From contig QFZU02000001.1 of assembly GCA_003260025.2 (NCBI GenBank), forward strand, positions 1-63,165: a DNA stretch of 63,165 nucleotides, given 5' to 3'. A program made the position numbers and the translations under genes. Each line of letters begins with the position of its first letter. Position 1 is the first letter of the stretch. Below are positions 47,663 through 57,394 of the stretch, piece by piece. The stretch comes from Microbispora triticiradicis (lineage in GTDB: Bacteria; Actinomycetota; Actinomycetes; Streptosporangiales; Streptosporangiaceae). Under the pieces are notes generated by a model. That model was given only the letters and a program-made list of their open reading frames with translations. It made no database searches and was not told where the DNA came from.

Positions 47663-48751
47663 GTGCTTGCCTTGACCACCAGACGGACCATCAGACGCGT
47701 TCTCCGCTGGACCGCCCTCGTCGCGGCCGTTCCGCTCGCGCTCGGCCTCGCGGCGGCGGCCGCGCTGCGCGTCCAGTTCGCCGGGACACCCGCCGCCTGG
47801 ACGCGGACCACCGGGCACGACGCCCTGTGGATGGGCCACGCCTGGGTGGACGGCCGCCGCACGGAGGCCGACGTGCGAGCCCTCGCCGTACGGCTGCGCG
47901 CGAGCGGGATCAGGGACGTGTACGTCCACAGCGGGCCGTTCAAGTACGACGGGACCCTGCCGCCCGACCGCTACGCCAACGCCGGAAATTTCCTGAAATG
48001 GTGGCGCAAGAATCTGCCCGGTGTCCGGGTGTCGGCCTGGCTCGGCCAGACGGTCAACGACAACGGGAAGGCCCACCTGAGCCTGGCCGACGCGGCGGCG
48101 CGGGCCCGGATCGTGGCGGGCGCCCGTGACCTTGTCACCCTCGGCTTCGACGGGATCCACTACGACTTCGAACCGGTCTCCGACGGGGACGGGCCGTTCC
48201 TCGGCGTGCTGCGGGAGACGCGGCAGGCCATCGGCGCCCGGCTCCTGTCGGTCGCCACCCAGCAGATCGAGCCGCTGACCGGCATGCGCGCCCCCACCGC
48301 GCTGGCGATCGGACACGACAAGTACTGGACGCCGGACTACTTCCGGCAGGTCGTGGGCCTGACCGACCAAGTCGCGATCATGACGTATGACTCCGGGACG
48401 CCCCTGCCGTCCCTGTACGGCGGCTACGTCGCGCGGCAGACCTCGCTCGCCCTCGATCTCGTGCCCGAGGACAAGACCCTCCTCATCGGGGCTCCGGCCT
48501 ACCACGACCACGGCATCGCGTACCTCGACTACGCCGAGAGCGTCGAGGCGGCGGCCGAGGGCGCCCGGCTGGCGCTCGGCGAGCACGGGCCCCGCACCGA
48601 GTTCGGCCTGGCCCTGTACGTCGACTTCGCGGCCACGGAGGAGGACTGGAGGGAGTACGAGACCGCCTGGGTGCGCGGACGAGCCGGAGGAGGGTCCGCC
48701 GAGTCGCTCGGGCGGGCCGATGTGCGGACCACGGCCGTCGTGCCGCGATAG
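47663..48751 (+). CDS. Membrane-anchored GH18-like TIM-barrel protein
   Basis: About 362 residues. An N-terminal hydrophobic anchor ([20 protein letters not shown]) is followed by a TIM barrel with [58 protein letters not shown] and [27 protein letters not shown] resembles the GH18 DxxDxDxE signature in shortened form (D-x-x-x-D-x-E), so it may be a distant glycoside hydrolase or a carbohydrate-binding barrel. GTG 47663 is a likely start. It sits between lepA and rpsT, diverging from lepA. Confidence 0.72.
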   Translation: MLALTTRRTIRRVLRWTALVAAVPLALGLAAAAALRVQFAGTPAAWTRTTGHDALWMGHAWVDGRRTEADVRALAVRLRASGIRDVYVHSGPFKYDGTLPPDRYANAGNFLKWWRKNLPGVRVSAWLGQTVNDNGKAHLSLADAAARARIVAGARDLVTLGFDGIHYDFEPVSDGDGPFLGVLRETRQAIGARLLSVATQQIEPLTGMRAPTALAIGHDKYWTPDYFRQVVGLTDQVAIMTYDSGTPLPSLYGGYVARQTSLALDLVPEDKTLLIGAPAYHDHGIAYLDYAESVEAAAEGARLALGEHGPRTEFGLALYVDFAATEEDWREYETAWVRGRAGGGSAESLGRADVRTTAVVPR

Positions 48752-48782
48752 CATGAACACAGGGCGGCCCGTCGTCGCGGAT

Positions 48783-48812
48783 TTGAGCGATGGCCCGGGC
48801 TGTTGGTATCCT
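48783..48812 (+). promoter_or_regulatory. Promoter of rpsT
   Basis: TTGAGC (48783-48788), an 18-base spacer and TATCCT (48807-48812) form a housekeeping promoter about 70 bases before rpsT. Confidence 0.6.
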
Positions 48813-48889
48813 GTCCAACTGCGTGTGGCGCGCCCTCTCACGAGCCCGCGCGCCCCATCCGACCAAGACTTAACACTGAGGCTTTCTTC

Positions 48890-49162
48890 GTGGCGAACAT
48901 CAAGTCCCAGATCAAGCGGAACCGGCAGAACGAGAAGCGCCGGCTGCGCAACAAGGCCGTCAAGTCGTCCCTGAAGACCGCGGTCCGCAAGTTCCGCGAG
49001 GCCGCCGACCAGGGCAACGTGGACGACGCCCTCGTCGCGCTCCAGGCCGCGTCCCGGCAGCTCGACAAGGCCGTCAGCAAGGGCGTGATTCACAAGAACC
49101 AGGCCGCCAACCGCAAGTCCGCGATCGCCAAGCGCGCCGCGGCTCTGCAGGGCGCCAAGTAG
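48890..49162 (+). CDS. rpsT: 30S ribosomal protein S20
   Basis: A 90-residue basic helical protein. [31 protein letters not shown] and [20 protein letters not shown] are full-length matches to bS20. GTG 48890 is the start. A strong terminator follows. Confidence 0.98.
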   Translation: MANIKSQIKRNRQNEKRRLRNKAVKSSLKTAVRKFREAADQGNVDDALVALQAASRQLDKAVSKGVIHKNQAANRKSAIAKRAAALQGAK

Positions 49163-49178
49163 TTCCGCACCGAGCGCA

Positions 49179-49214
49179 CGCCGCATCTTCCCTGATCGGG
49201 AGATGCGGCGTTTT
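49179..49214 (+). terminator. Rho-independent terminator of rpsT
   Basis: CGCCGCATCT pairs with GATGCGGCG and the inner TCCC with GGGA around TGAT, followed by TTTT (49211-49214). Confidence 0.88.
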
Positions 49215-49308
49215 CGCGTTTCCGACGCCCGCCCCTGCCCTCTGTACGCGGTGACGTCGGCGTCGCGCTGGGGCGGGGGTCGCTCGATCGGCTCTGCCCG
49301 CGAGTCCG

Positions 49309-50274
49309 TCAGCGGGCGGTGCGGCTGGCGACGATCGTGTGGATGGCTTTCTCCAGCGCGTACCCCGGATCGGCGCCGCCACCCTTGACCTGCTCGTCCG
49401 CGACGGCGACCGCCTGGAGGGCGGCGGAGATGCCGTCAGGGCCCCAGCCGCCGAGCTGGCGCTTCACCCGGTCGATCTTCCACGGCGGCATGCCCACGTG
49501 ACTCGCGAGCTGGCCGCCGCGGAGGTTGCGGGGCGCGCCTCCCACCTTGGCGAGCGAGCGCAGGCCCCCCGCCAGGGCGCTGACGATCAGCACCGGAGCC
49601 ACGCCCGTCGCCAGGGCCCAGCGGACCTGCTCCAGCGCCTCACCCAACCGGCCTTCCACGGCCAGATCCGCGATCGTGAAACCGCTGACCTCGGCCCGCC
49701 CCCGGTAGTACTTCGCGACCGCCGCCTCGTCGATGTTCTTGCCCTGCGTGTCGAACGCGAGCTGGCCGCAGGCCGCCGAGAGCTCCCGCAGGTCACTGCC
49801 CACCGCGTCGAGCAGCGCCTGCGCGGCGGCGGGCGAGATCGTGCGGCCCTCCCTGCGGACCTCGGCCTTGATGAAGTCGAGCCGCTCCCCCGCCTTGGTC
49901 GGCTTGGCCACGGTCACGACGTCGGCGCCCGCCTTCTTCACCCCGTCGACCAGCGCCTTTCCCTTGACCCCGCCGGGATGGGCCAGCACCAGCACCGCCT
50001 CGTCGGCCGGGCGCGCGGCGTACTTCACCACCTCGGCGACGACGTCCTTGGGCAGGTCCTGCGCGGCGCGGATCACGATGATCGACCTGTCGCCGAACAG
50101 CGAGGGCGAGGTGAGCCCGGTCAGCTCCCCGGGCTCCACCTTGCCCCCCTGGAGGTCGTGCACCTCCGCCCCCGGGTCCTCGGCGCGGACCGCCGCCACG
50201 ACGGCCCGGACCGCCCGATCGGCCAGGAACTCCTCGTCGCCGACGACCAGGGTCACGGGTGCTGCGTTCGCCAT
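49309..50274 (-). CDS. holA: DNA polymerase III subunit delta
   Basis: A 321-residue clamp-loader subunit. VTLVVGDEEFLADRAVRAVV opens the AAA+ fold; SLFGDRSIIVIRAAQDLPKD, LVLAHPGGVKGKALVDGVKK and SDLRELSAACGQLAFD follow. No Walker A is expected in delta. ATG 50274 (MANAAPV) is the start; an open frame extends to 50340 without similarity. Convergent with rpsT. Confidence 0.95.
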   Translation of the reverse strand: MANAAPVTLVVGDEEFLADRAVRAVVAAVRAEDPGAEVHDLQGGKVEPGELTGLTSPSLFGDRSIIVIRAAQDLPKDVVAEVVKYAARPADEAVLVLAHPGGVKGKALVDGVKKAGADVVTVAKPTKAGERLDFIKAEVRREGRTISPAAAQALLDAVGSDLRELSAACGQLAFDTQGKNIDEAAVAKYYRGRAEVSGFTIADLAVEGRLGEALEQVRWALATGVAPVLIVSALAGGLRSLAKVGGAPRNLRGGQLASHVGMPPWKIDRVKRQLGGWGPDGISAALQAVAVADEQVKGGGADPGYALEKAIHTIVASRTAR

Positions 50275-50526
50275 GGCACGCAGCATGCCACGCCGGCCCG
50301 GCGGCGGCACACCCGGCGCCCAGCGCGTTCGCGGCTCCATCCGCCGTCCGGTGGCACACCCGGCGCCCGGCGCGCTCGTCGCGGCCCCGCATCGGCCGTC
50401 CGGCTCACGCCCGATGGGAGCGAGCCGGGCGGCCGGGTGACGAGCGCCCCGCCGCGGCCGTCACCGGAGGCCCCCCATCGACGTCACCGCCGGCATGGCC
50501 GGGTCCGCCCGCCGAGATGCTTGATG

Positions 50527-50817
50527 CTAGGCCCGGGTGGACGCAGCGCGGCTCCGGGCCTGGCCGGCCGGCGTCTGGGCCGGCGTCTGGGCGGCGGTCT
50601 CCCTCGCCTTCTCCCGCTCCTCCATCTCCTGCGTCCGGCGAGCTGTCCTGGAGAGGTCCTCCAGCTCGTGCGCGGTCTCCTGGAACTCCTGCGCGGCCTC
50701 CCTCGTCATCCTGCCGACGAGCCTGCGGCCGCGAAGAGCCATGTCCTCGTAGACCTCGTTGGCTTTGGCGATGGCGTAGGGGCCCACGCCGGCGAGGGCG
50801 CAGAATGGCTTGGACAT
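50527..50817 (-). CDS. Small helical protein, unknown function
   Basis: A 96-residue protein: ALAGVGPYAIAKANEVYEDM, then LVGRMTREAAQEFQETAHEL and an Arg/Glu-rich helix, with an Ala/Pro/Gln tail. It looks like a small amphipathic or coiled-coil protein, faintly like phasins; no family was identified. ATG 50817 is chosen because AAGAGGA lies six bases upstream. Confidence 0.6.
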   Translation of the reverse strand: MSKPFCALAGVGPYAIAKANEVYEDMALRGRRLVGRMTREAAQEFQETAHELEDLSRTARRTQEMEEREKARETAAQTPAQTPAGQARSRAASTRA

Positions 50818-51355
50818 CGTGATCCTCTTGACCGGTGTCGTCACTTGGTCACTCTCCGTTAAGGTCGCTCTGGCGAGGCTGCTCGGTTCCGTCTGTCTTG
50901 GTCAGGGGAGGAACGGCACGTCCTCATCGGCAGGCGGAACGGGCCGGTGCTCTCCGGGTTCCGCCGCCGGGGTCATGCCTGGAGTGCGCGCCCGCTCCCC
51001 GACAGGCGAGCGCACACCGGCACCATCCCCGCACTCGTCCCAAGGACACCGGGCAGGAAAGCAAGCGCGGATCAAAGAGCGGCGTCGAAGGCCCCCGCAC
51101 TCACTCTGGAACCGAGACGCATCGCGGTGAGTCTCGCAGGTCCGGCCCACAGGATCGAGGAGTTCCACAGCCTGGGTACCCTGTCCCGCCACCGGACATC
51201 TCCGCGGCGAACAGCGCGGCCCAGGCCACCGACCGCCCCCTGTACGGCGCGGCCCTGCGGGAGCTGGAGGACGTACCCCCGAGCTGTGGCCGACGAACGG
51301 CTTCCGTTGCCGGCGCGCCGCCGCGGCACAGCCGATGTCCAGTCGGCAGCGGGGG
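50818..51355. other. Gap between small helical protein gene and comEC
   Basis: These 538 bases have several overlapping open frames on both strands but none with a family motif, good ribosome site or sensible codon pattern. No tRNA fold was found. It may hold the promoter of the small protein gene and the 3' trailer of comEC. Confidence 0.4.
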
Positions 51356-54165
51356 TCATCTGCCGCGTACGACCACGGCGAGACGACCGTGGTCGGCGAC
51401 GACCGCGATGTCTCCCGACAGATCCGTGCGATAGGGGCGCATGCCGAGGCCGCGCAGGCGGCGGAGCGTCACCTGGGCGGGGTGCCCGTAGTCGTTGACC
51501 GCGCCGACGCTGACGAGGGCGGCCCGGGCACCAGTGGCGGCGAGGAACGCCGGCGCCTGCCGGGACGATCCGTGGTGGGGCACCTTCAGCACGTCCACCC
51601 GGGGGACGCCACTGCGCAGCAGGGCCTCCTGCGCCTCCGTCTCCAGATCCCCGGCGAGCAGAGCCGCGCCCAGGGGCGCTCCCTGGTCCTCTCGCCTCTC
51701 CGGTGCGCCCTCCGCCTCCTGCACCGCGCCTTCCTGCACCGCGCCTTCCTGTGCCTCACCTGCCTGTGCGCCGCCTGCCTGTGCGCCGCCTGCCTGTGCC
51801 CCCTCCGTCGCAGGGGTGGCCAAGGCTCCTGGCTCCCCCGAGGGGCCCTCAGGCTCTCTGCCCGTGTGGGCTGTGGCCGTTCGCGGCGCGCCTGACCAGC
51901 GCACGAGCAGCACGACGCTGGCGTTGTTGGCGATCGAGCCCTCTCCGGTGCCTTGGGGCGCGGTGCCGGGCTCCGGCGCCAGCACGGTGATCTCGGTGGG
52001 CCCGAACCGCCACCGCATACCGCGCACGGCCTGCCACTCCGGGATCCGGGCCGCCTGGAGTTGCCGGGAGACCCGGCCCGCCTCCCCTTCGGGCACCCGG
52101 CCCGGGCTGACCACCACCGCGCCGACCGCCCGGCCCCGCAGCACGCCCGGGAGCCCGCCGACATGGTCGAGGTGCGGATGCGTGAGGATGACGAGCGGCA
52201 CCTGCCGCACGCCGAGGGCACGCAGGCAGCGGTTGGCGGGGCCGGGCGCCGGTCCCGCGTCCACCACCACCGCCCGGCCGGGACCGGCGGCCAGCACCAG
52301 GGCGTCTCCCTGCCCCACGTCGCAGGCGACGAGCAACCATCCGGGCGGCGGCCACGGCGAGACCACCGGCACGGCCACGAGAGCGGTGAGCAGCGCCCCC
52401 GCCGCGAGCGCGGCCGCGAAGCGCCTTCGCGCGCGGCCCCGAAGAACGACCCAGCCCACCAGCGCCACCGCCGCCAGCCCGGCCAGGCCCGGGGCTCCCC
52501 CGGCCACTCGGCGGTGGCGAAGGGAAGGTCGGCGGCCCGCCGCGCCACCGCGATGATCCAGCCGACGGCCCATCCGGCCGGACGCACCAGTAGCCGGGCC
52601 AGGTCCATGCTGATCGGGGCGGTCACCGCGGCGGCGAACCCCAGCACGGTCGCCGGGGCGACGGCGGGTTCGGCGAGCAGGTTGGCCGGGACCGCGGCCA
52701 GGTCGAGCCGCCCGGACATCAGCACCAGCAGCGGCGTGACCGCCACCTGCGCCGCGACCGTCACGGCCAGCGCCTCGGCGAGCAGACGGGGCATACGGGG
52801 CATGCGGCGCTCCAGACGATCCCGCCAGCGCGGCGCGAGGACGAGGATGCCGCCCGTGGCGACGACCGACAGCGCGAACCCCCACTCACGGGCCAGCCCG
52901 GGATCGAACACCAGCAGCCCGAGCACGGTCGCGGACAGGGCGGCCAGACCGTCCCTCGTACGGCCCGTGCCGAGGGCGACGGCGGCGACCATCCCCATGG
53001 CGAGAGCTCGTAGCACGCTCGGCGACGGCCTGGCCACGATCGAGAAGGCGATCATCGCGATGACCGCGACGACCGCCCGGACGGCGAGGGGCAGCCCGGC
53101 GAGGCGGCTCAGTGCGAGCACCGCGCCCGCCACGATGGCCAGATTGGTCCCGGACACCGCGGTCAGGTGGCTGAGGCCCGCGGTCGTCATGTCGAGGCGC
53201 ACCTCCTCGTCCATGCGGGACACGTCGCCGACGACCAGTCCCGGCAGCAGGCCGCGCTGATCGTCCGGCAGCACGTCGCTCGCCTCGCGCAGACCCGCGC
53301 GCAGCACCTCGGCCGCACGCTGCACGGCGGACGGGACGCCGATCGGCTCGGGCGGCCCGCGGACGAGCAGCACCGCGGCGACCGGCTCGCCCGGTCGCGC
53401 CGGGCTCAGCCTTCCGCGTAGCCGGACCCGCTGGCTCGGCAGCAGTGCGCGCCATCCGGCGGCGGGACCCAGCAGCACGACGGGGACGTCCACGGCGTAC
53501 CGCTCCCGAAGGGCCGACACGAGCAGGAGCCTCGCCCGCACCACGGCCGTGTCGCGGCGGGTCACGCCACCCGGGTGCGGCCGGATGCGCGGGTCGTCGG
53601 TGATCTCCGCCTCCACGGAGACCACCGCCTCACGCCGGGCCAGATCCGGCACCGGCCCGGTCGTCACCCCGTACACCCTGAACGCCACCACGGTCGCGGT
53701 CACCGCCACGGACGCGAGCACGGCGAGCCCGGCCCGCGCGGCGGTGCCCGGCCCTCCCGCCCGCCGTCGTCGCCGGGACGCCGTCGTCCGGAGGACGGCG
53801 GCCGCGACGGCGGCGGTCAGCGCCACCGCCACCCCGGCCGCGACCGGGCAGGTCAGCAGCACGACCGCCGCGAGCCACGAGGCCAGCGCCGGAGCCACCA
53901 GAGCCACCGGACCCGCGCCTCCCGGAGCCGAGCCCACCAGACCCGAACCTCCTGGACCCGAGCCCACTGGAACCGTGCCTGCCGGACCGGTACTTGCCGG
54001 ACCGGTACTTGCCGGGCTGCTCCGGTCGGCACGGCCACCGGCCTCGGCCCTGGGCAGGCCGGGCTCGCCTCCGCCGTCCCCCGAGGACGACGCCCTGTGG
54101 GAGGGCGTCTCACCGAAGACGGCCGGAAGGGCGGTGGAGAGACGGCGGAAAGGCTCGGCGGGCAT
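51356..54165 (-). CDS. comEC: ComEC/Rec2 DNA-uptake channel, split by a -1 frame change
   Basis: Channel protein for single-stranded DNA uptake, about 936 residues if the frame is corrected. The N-terminal part has two transmembrane helices (ALASWLAAVVLLTCPVAAGV), a DUF4131-like domain and the competence domain with LPDDQRGLLPGLVVGD, GLSHLTAVSGTNLAIVAG, RPSPSVLRALAMG and GLAREWGFALSV. Near 52497-52501 the frame must change by -1 to continue as GLAGLAAVALVGWVVLRG. The C-terminal metallo-beta-lactamase-like domain follows, with VILTHPHLDHVGG and LKVPHHGSS. Repeat-rich inserts occur at about residues 50-80 and in the lactamase domain (AQAGGAQAGEAQEGAVQEG). ATG 54165 overlaps the comEA stop. Confidence 0.85.
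52497..52501 (-). other. Frameshift site in comEC (C5 run)
   Basis: Upstream comEC reads ... FATAEWPG in one frame; downstream it reads GLAGLAAVALVGW in the -1 frame. The junction is a run of five G on the coding strand; six would restore one continuous frame. Without correction the first frame continues into junk and stops at 51586. Confidence 0.8.
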
Positions 54166-55199
54166 CAGACGGTGACCTTGTCGCGGAGCTCGGCGAACTT
54201 CCGCTCCCCGATGCCGGGGATGTCCTTCAACTGGTCGACGCTCTGGAAGCCCCCGCGGGCGTCGCGGTAGTCGACGATGCGTTGCGCGATCACACCCCCG
54301 ACCCCGGGCAGCGCGTCGAGTTGCGCGGCGGTGGCGGTGTTGAGGTTGACGACTGCGCCTCCCGGCGTTTCCACCCCTCCCGGCGGGGCGTCCGGGCCGG
54401 CCGCCGTGCCGGACTGGGCCGGGCTCCCCACGGTGATCTGCTCGCCGTCCACCACGTGCCGGGCGAGGTTGACGCCGCCCGGGCTCGCTCCTTTGCGGAC
54501 GCCTCCCGCCGCCTCGATCGCGTCCGCCACCCGCGCGCCCGGCGGAAGGACGAACACCCCTGGCCTGCGGACCTTGCCGGTCACGTAGACCACGACCCGC
54601 GCCGCCGGCCCGGAGGACGGACCGCCGGATCCACCGGCCCCCGGCGTGTAGGCCGTCGCGCGCTGGTCTCCGGTCTGCTCCGATGCCGGATCCCGGCCCG
54701 GGCCCGTTTCCGTGGTCGCAGATGTCGCAGGAGGCTGGCCTGGGCCAGGTTTCAGGTTGGCGGCGGCCGGGAGCGGAGGTGCGACGGGTTCGGCCACCGC
54801 CCGTGACCGCCACACGACCACCCCGGTGACGACGACGGCGAGCAGACCGGCGGCCACCAGCACCCGCAGACCTGGCACCCCTGGATCCATCCGCGCCAGG
54901 GCCCGGCCCAGCGACGCCCGCTCCAGCACGGGTTGCGCGAACGGCTCGCCGTCCTCCTCTTCCGGCGGCAGGACCGTCCCCCGGTGATCGTGGTCATCAC
55001 GCTCGCGGGTCTCTCCCGCCGGATGAGGGGCGCCGAACGACGGCGGCGGGCCGGGCGGGGACGGCACCGATCGCAGGCGCGCGGACGGCGGGACCGGATC
55101 CGCCGGTCGCAGCAGCCCAAGCAGGCGAGACTCACCGACGGCGACATCGCGTACGGCTCCGCGGAACTCCTTGCTCAGCACGCCATGGACGGTAGACAC
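54165..55199 (-). CDS. comEA: ComEA-like DNA-binding competence protein
   Basis: A 344-residue membrane-anchored DNA receptor. The cytoplasmic N-terminus (about 110 residues, low complexity) is followed by a transmembrane helix (VLVAAGLLAVVVTGVVVW), a Pro/Thr-rich stalk and an SLBB domain (VVVYVTGKVRRPGVFVLPPG, RVADAIEAAGGV). The helix-hairpin-helix pair is VNLNTATAAQLDALPGVGGV followed by AQRIVDYRDARGGFQSVDQL. GTG 55199 is the likely start. Overlaps comEC by one base. Confidence 0.9.
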   Translation of the reverse strand: MSTVHGVLSKEFRGAVRDVAVGESRLLGLLRPADPVPPSARLRSVPSPPGPPPSFGAPHPAGETRERDDHDHRGTVLPPEEEDGEPFAQPVLERASLGRALARMDPGVPGLRVLVAAGLLAVVVTGVVVWRSRAVAEPVAPPLPAAANLKPGPGQPPATSATTETGPGRDPASEQTGDQRATAYTPGAGGSGGPSSGPAARVVVYVTGKVRRPGVFVLPPGARVADAIEAAGGVRKGASPGGVNLARHVVDGEQITVGSPAQSGTAAGPDAPPGGVETPGGAVVNLNTATAAQLDALPGVGGVIAQRIVDYRDARGGFQSVDQLKDIPGIGERKFAELRDKVTV

Positions 55200-55361
55200 G
55201 CGGCGTACGCCCGGCGGCTCCCGAACGCGGTTCTGTGGACAACCATCGGACCCGCACCGGCACCGCGAAAAGCGCCGCCCACGCGACGCGACGCCCCTGC
55301 ACTACGGACACGCGCCGCACGCGACGTGCGAGGGCGGCGGCGACCGCGCGTACAGCGTGGA

Positions 55362-56216
55362 TCAGTCCGCGACGCCGGGGGCGATGGTGACGCCGAGCAC
55401 TCCGGGCCCGGTGTGGGCGCCGAGGACCGGCCCGATCTCGACCACCCACATCCGTACCAACCTGGGCAGCCGCGCCGTCAGGCCCTTCATGAGCGCCTCG
55501 GCCCGCTCGGCCGCCATCAGGTGCTGCACCGCGACGTCGACCGGCCGTTCGCCGGCCTCCTCCACCACCAGGTCCTCCAGGCGGGCGAGGGCGCGGCTCG
55601 CGGTGCGGACCTTCTCCAGCACGGTGATCTCGCCGTCGGCGAGACGCAGCAGCGGCTTGATCGACAACGCCGAGCCCAGGAGGTTGGCCACGCGGCCGAT
55701 GCGTCCGCCACGACGGAGATATTCGAGTGTGTCGACGTAGAAGACCGTCTCGGAGGCGGCGGCCCTGCCACTCGCCACCGCGGCCACCTCGGCGGCGGGG
55801 GCTCCCGCTCCGGCCGCCCGGGCGGCGGCGAGAACCGCGAACCCCAGTCCCATCGCGATCGACCGGCTGTCGACCACCTGGACCGGTACGGGCGCCTCCC
55901 GGGCGGCGAGGCGGGCGGAGTCGACGGTGCCGGACAGCGCACCGGACAGATGGACGGAGACGATCTCGGTGGCGCCTGCGGCGGCCGCCCGCTCGTACGC
56001 CTCGGTGAACCGCTCGGGAGACGGGCGGGAGGTGACGATCGGCGAGCGGCCCTGCAGGGCGTGCGCGAGAAGCCCGGCGTCGAACGGGGTCACGTCGTCG
56101 ATCTCGTGATCCCCGAGGATCACCTGAACCGGTACGACGGTCACGTTCCATCTGCCGGTCGCCTCTGCGCCGAGATACGCCGTGGAGTCTGTGACGACCG
56201 CGACGGATGGTGACAT
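55362..56216 (-). CDS. DegV family fatty-acid-binding protein
   Basis: A 284-residue protein of the DegV/FakB fold. VAVVTDSTAYLGAE (with DST), VTSRPSPERF, IVSVHLSGALSGT, VVDSRSIAMGLG and YVDTLEYLRRGGRIGR are family signatures for fatty acid binding. FakB partners a fatty acid kinase FakA in Firmicutes; no fakA is nearby. Upstream of comEA on the same strand. Confidence 0.95.
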   Translation of the reverse strand: MSPSVAVVTDSTAYLGAEATGRWNVTVVPVQVILGDHEIDDVTPFDAGLLAHALQGRSPIVTSRPSPERFTEAYERAAAAGATEIVSVHLSGALSGTVDSARLAAREAPVPVQVVDSRSIAMGLGFAVLAAARAAGAGAPAAEVAAVASGRAAASETVFYVDTLEYLRRGGRIGRVANLLGSALSIKPLLRLADGEITVLEKVRTASRALARLEDLVVEEAGERPVDVAVQHLMAAERAEALMKGLTARLPRLVRMWVVEIGPVLGAHTGPGVLGVTIAPGVAD

Positions 56217-56244
56217 ATCGCGAGATTACCCGGCGGTGATCGCC

Positions 56245-57039
56245 CTAGCCTGGCTGAACTTCGTCTCCTACTCGCAACTCGCCGAGATTCGTGGGCACCA
56301 GGCGGACGCCGAACCAGGTGTTTCCGTCCCAGCGGCGGTGTTTGGCCAGGGTGCGCAGGGGCTCCTTGCCGCGCTCCTGAGTGGTCGGGTCCCAGATGGT
56401 GGCGGCGCAGCGGTCGCACAGCATCGAGACGCGGCAGTCGATCTCGCCGATGCGGACCGACGTCCAGACGTCCTCCGCGAAGGGTTCCGCGCCCTCGACG
56501 ATGAGGTTGGGCCTGAAGCGGGCGACGTCGAGGGGGTGCGGGGGAGGCTCCTGGCGTTCCATCGCGCCTTCGGCGATCCAGTCGTCCAGGCGCCGGAGCG
56601 AACTCCTGGAGACGAGATGGAGGGGCCCGTCCCAGAGGCCGCCGGTGTGTGCGGCGAGGGTCCGGCGTTCGGGTTCGTCCAGCCAGACGAGGCGGGCGGG
56701 CTTGCCGAGCAGGCGGGTGAACCATTCGTGGGCGTCGGCGTGGGCGAGCACGGCTCGGTCGAGGGTGGAGCAGCTCAGCGAGATCGTGTCGCCGGCGGCC
56801 GGGGGAACCTTGAGTTCGCCCATGTCCTTCGCCGACAGGTGGAGGCCGCCTTCGGGCGTCTCCACGGCCGAGACCGAGAGGAGCCGGGGGTGTTCGCCCA
56901 CCCAGATCAGTTCGCCCATCGGGTCGACCACACCCCAGCGGCGGTCGCCTTCCAGACCCCAGGGCAAGACCTTGGCAGAGAGGCGGGGAATGCCTTTGCC
57001 GGACTTGATGGGGTAAGTGCGGATCTCGGCGAGTTCCAT
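56245..57039 (-). CDS. MOSC domain protein with N-terminal beta barrel
   Basis: A 264-residue mARC-like protein. MOSC_N barrel (ELAEIRTYPIKSGKGIPRLS, GDRRWGVVDPMG) then MOSC domain (FRPNLIVEGAEPFAEDVW, IGEIDCRVSMLCDRCAATIW, GNTWFGVRLVP). CDRCAATIWDP contains the Cys expected to hold molybdenum cofactor. Family members reduce N-hydroxylated compounds with an electron donor. Distinct from the YiiM-type protein elsewhere in the window. Confidence 0.92.
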   Translation of the reverse strand: MELAEIRTYPIKSGKGIPRLSAKVLPWGLEGDRRWGVVDPMGELIWVGEHPRLLSVSAVETPEGGLHLSAKDMGELKVPPAAGDTISLSCSTLDRAVLAHADAHEWFTRLLGKPARLVWLDEPERRTLAAHTGGLWDGPLHLVSRSSLRRLDDWIAEGAMERQEPPPHPLDVARFRPNLIVEGAEPFAEDVWTSVRIGEIDCRVSMLCDRCAATIWDPTTQERGKEPLRTLAKHRRWDGNTWFGVRLVPTNLGELRVGDEVQPG

Positions 57040-57310
57040 TGGACAAGGATAGAAGAAAGCGCTCTCTCGGGGTACGGGAGCGTGTCCACGGGGTGCCGGA
57101 GCGGGGTCTTCGGCCCCTCTGAAATGTGCGTTTCCCGTGCTCTTCGACGTGGCGGCGGGGACCGTCCGCCGGTAGTCCGGGAACCGCTTTCCGTGAAACT
57201 CTCATCGCGGGCGCCGCCGGAGGACTCGGCGTGCCGGTGGCGCAGCGCCTCCCCGGCCGGGCCGGGTGCGCCGGCGCCGCCCGCAGCCGGCTCACAGCCC
57301 GGGCCTTACC

Positions 57311-57394
57311 GCGCGAAACTCAATGCACAGAACTCAATGCGCAGGACGCTACGCGCGCAGAACTCAACGCACAGAACTCAGTGCGCAGGGCTCA
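57311..57394 (-). repeat. Tandem repeat starting at the hutI stop codon
   Basis: Six units of 14, 14, 15, 15, 14 and 12 bases in mRNA order. The best copy is TGAGTTCTGTGCAT on the minus strand; all but one unit begin TGAG (the exception begins TAGC). The first TGA (57392-57394) is the hutI stop. Confidence 0.85.

Noticed and set aside
50818-51355. Several overlapping frames of 95-199 codons between the small helical protein gene and comEC
   Set aside because: None has a ribosome site, family motif or typical amino-acid composition; they overlap each other on both strands.
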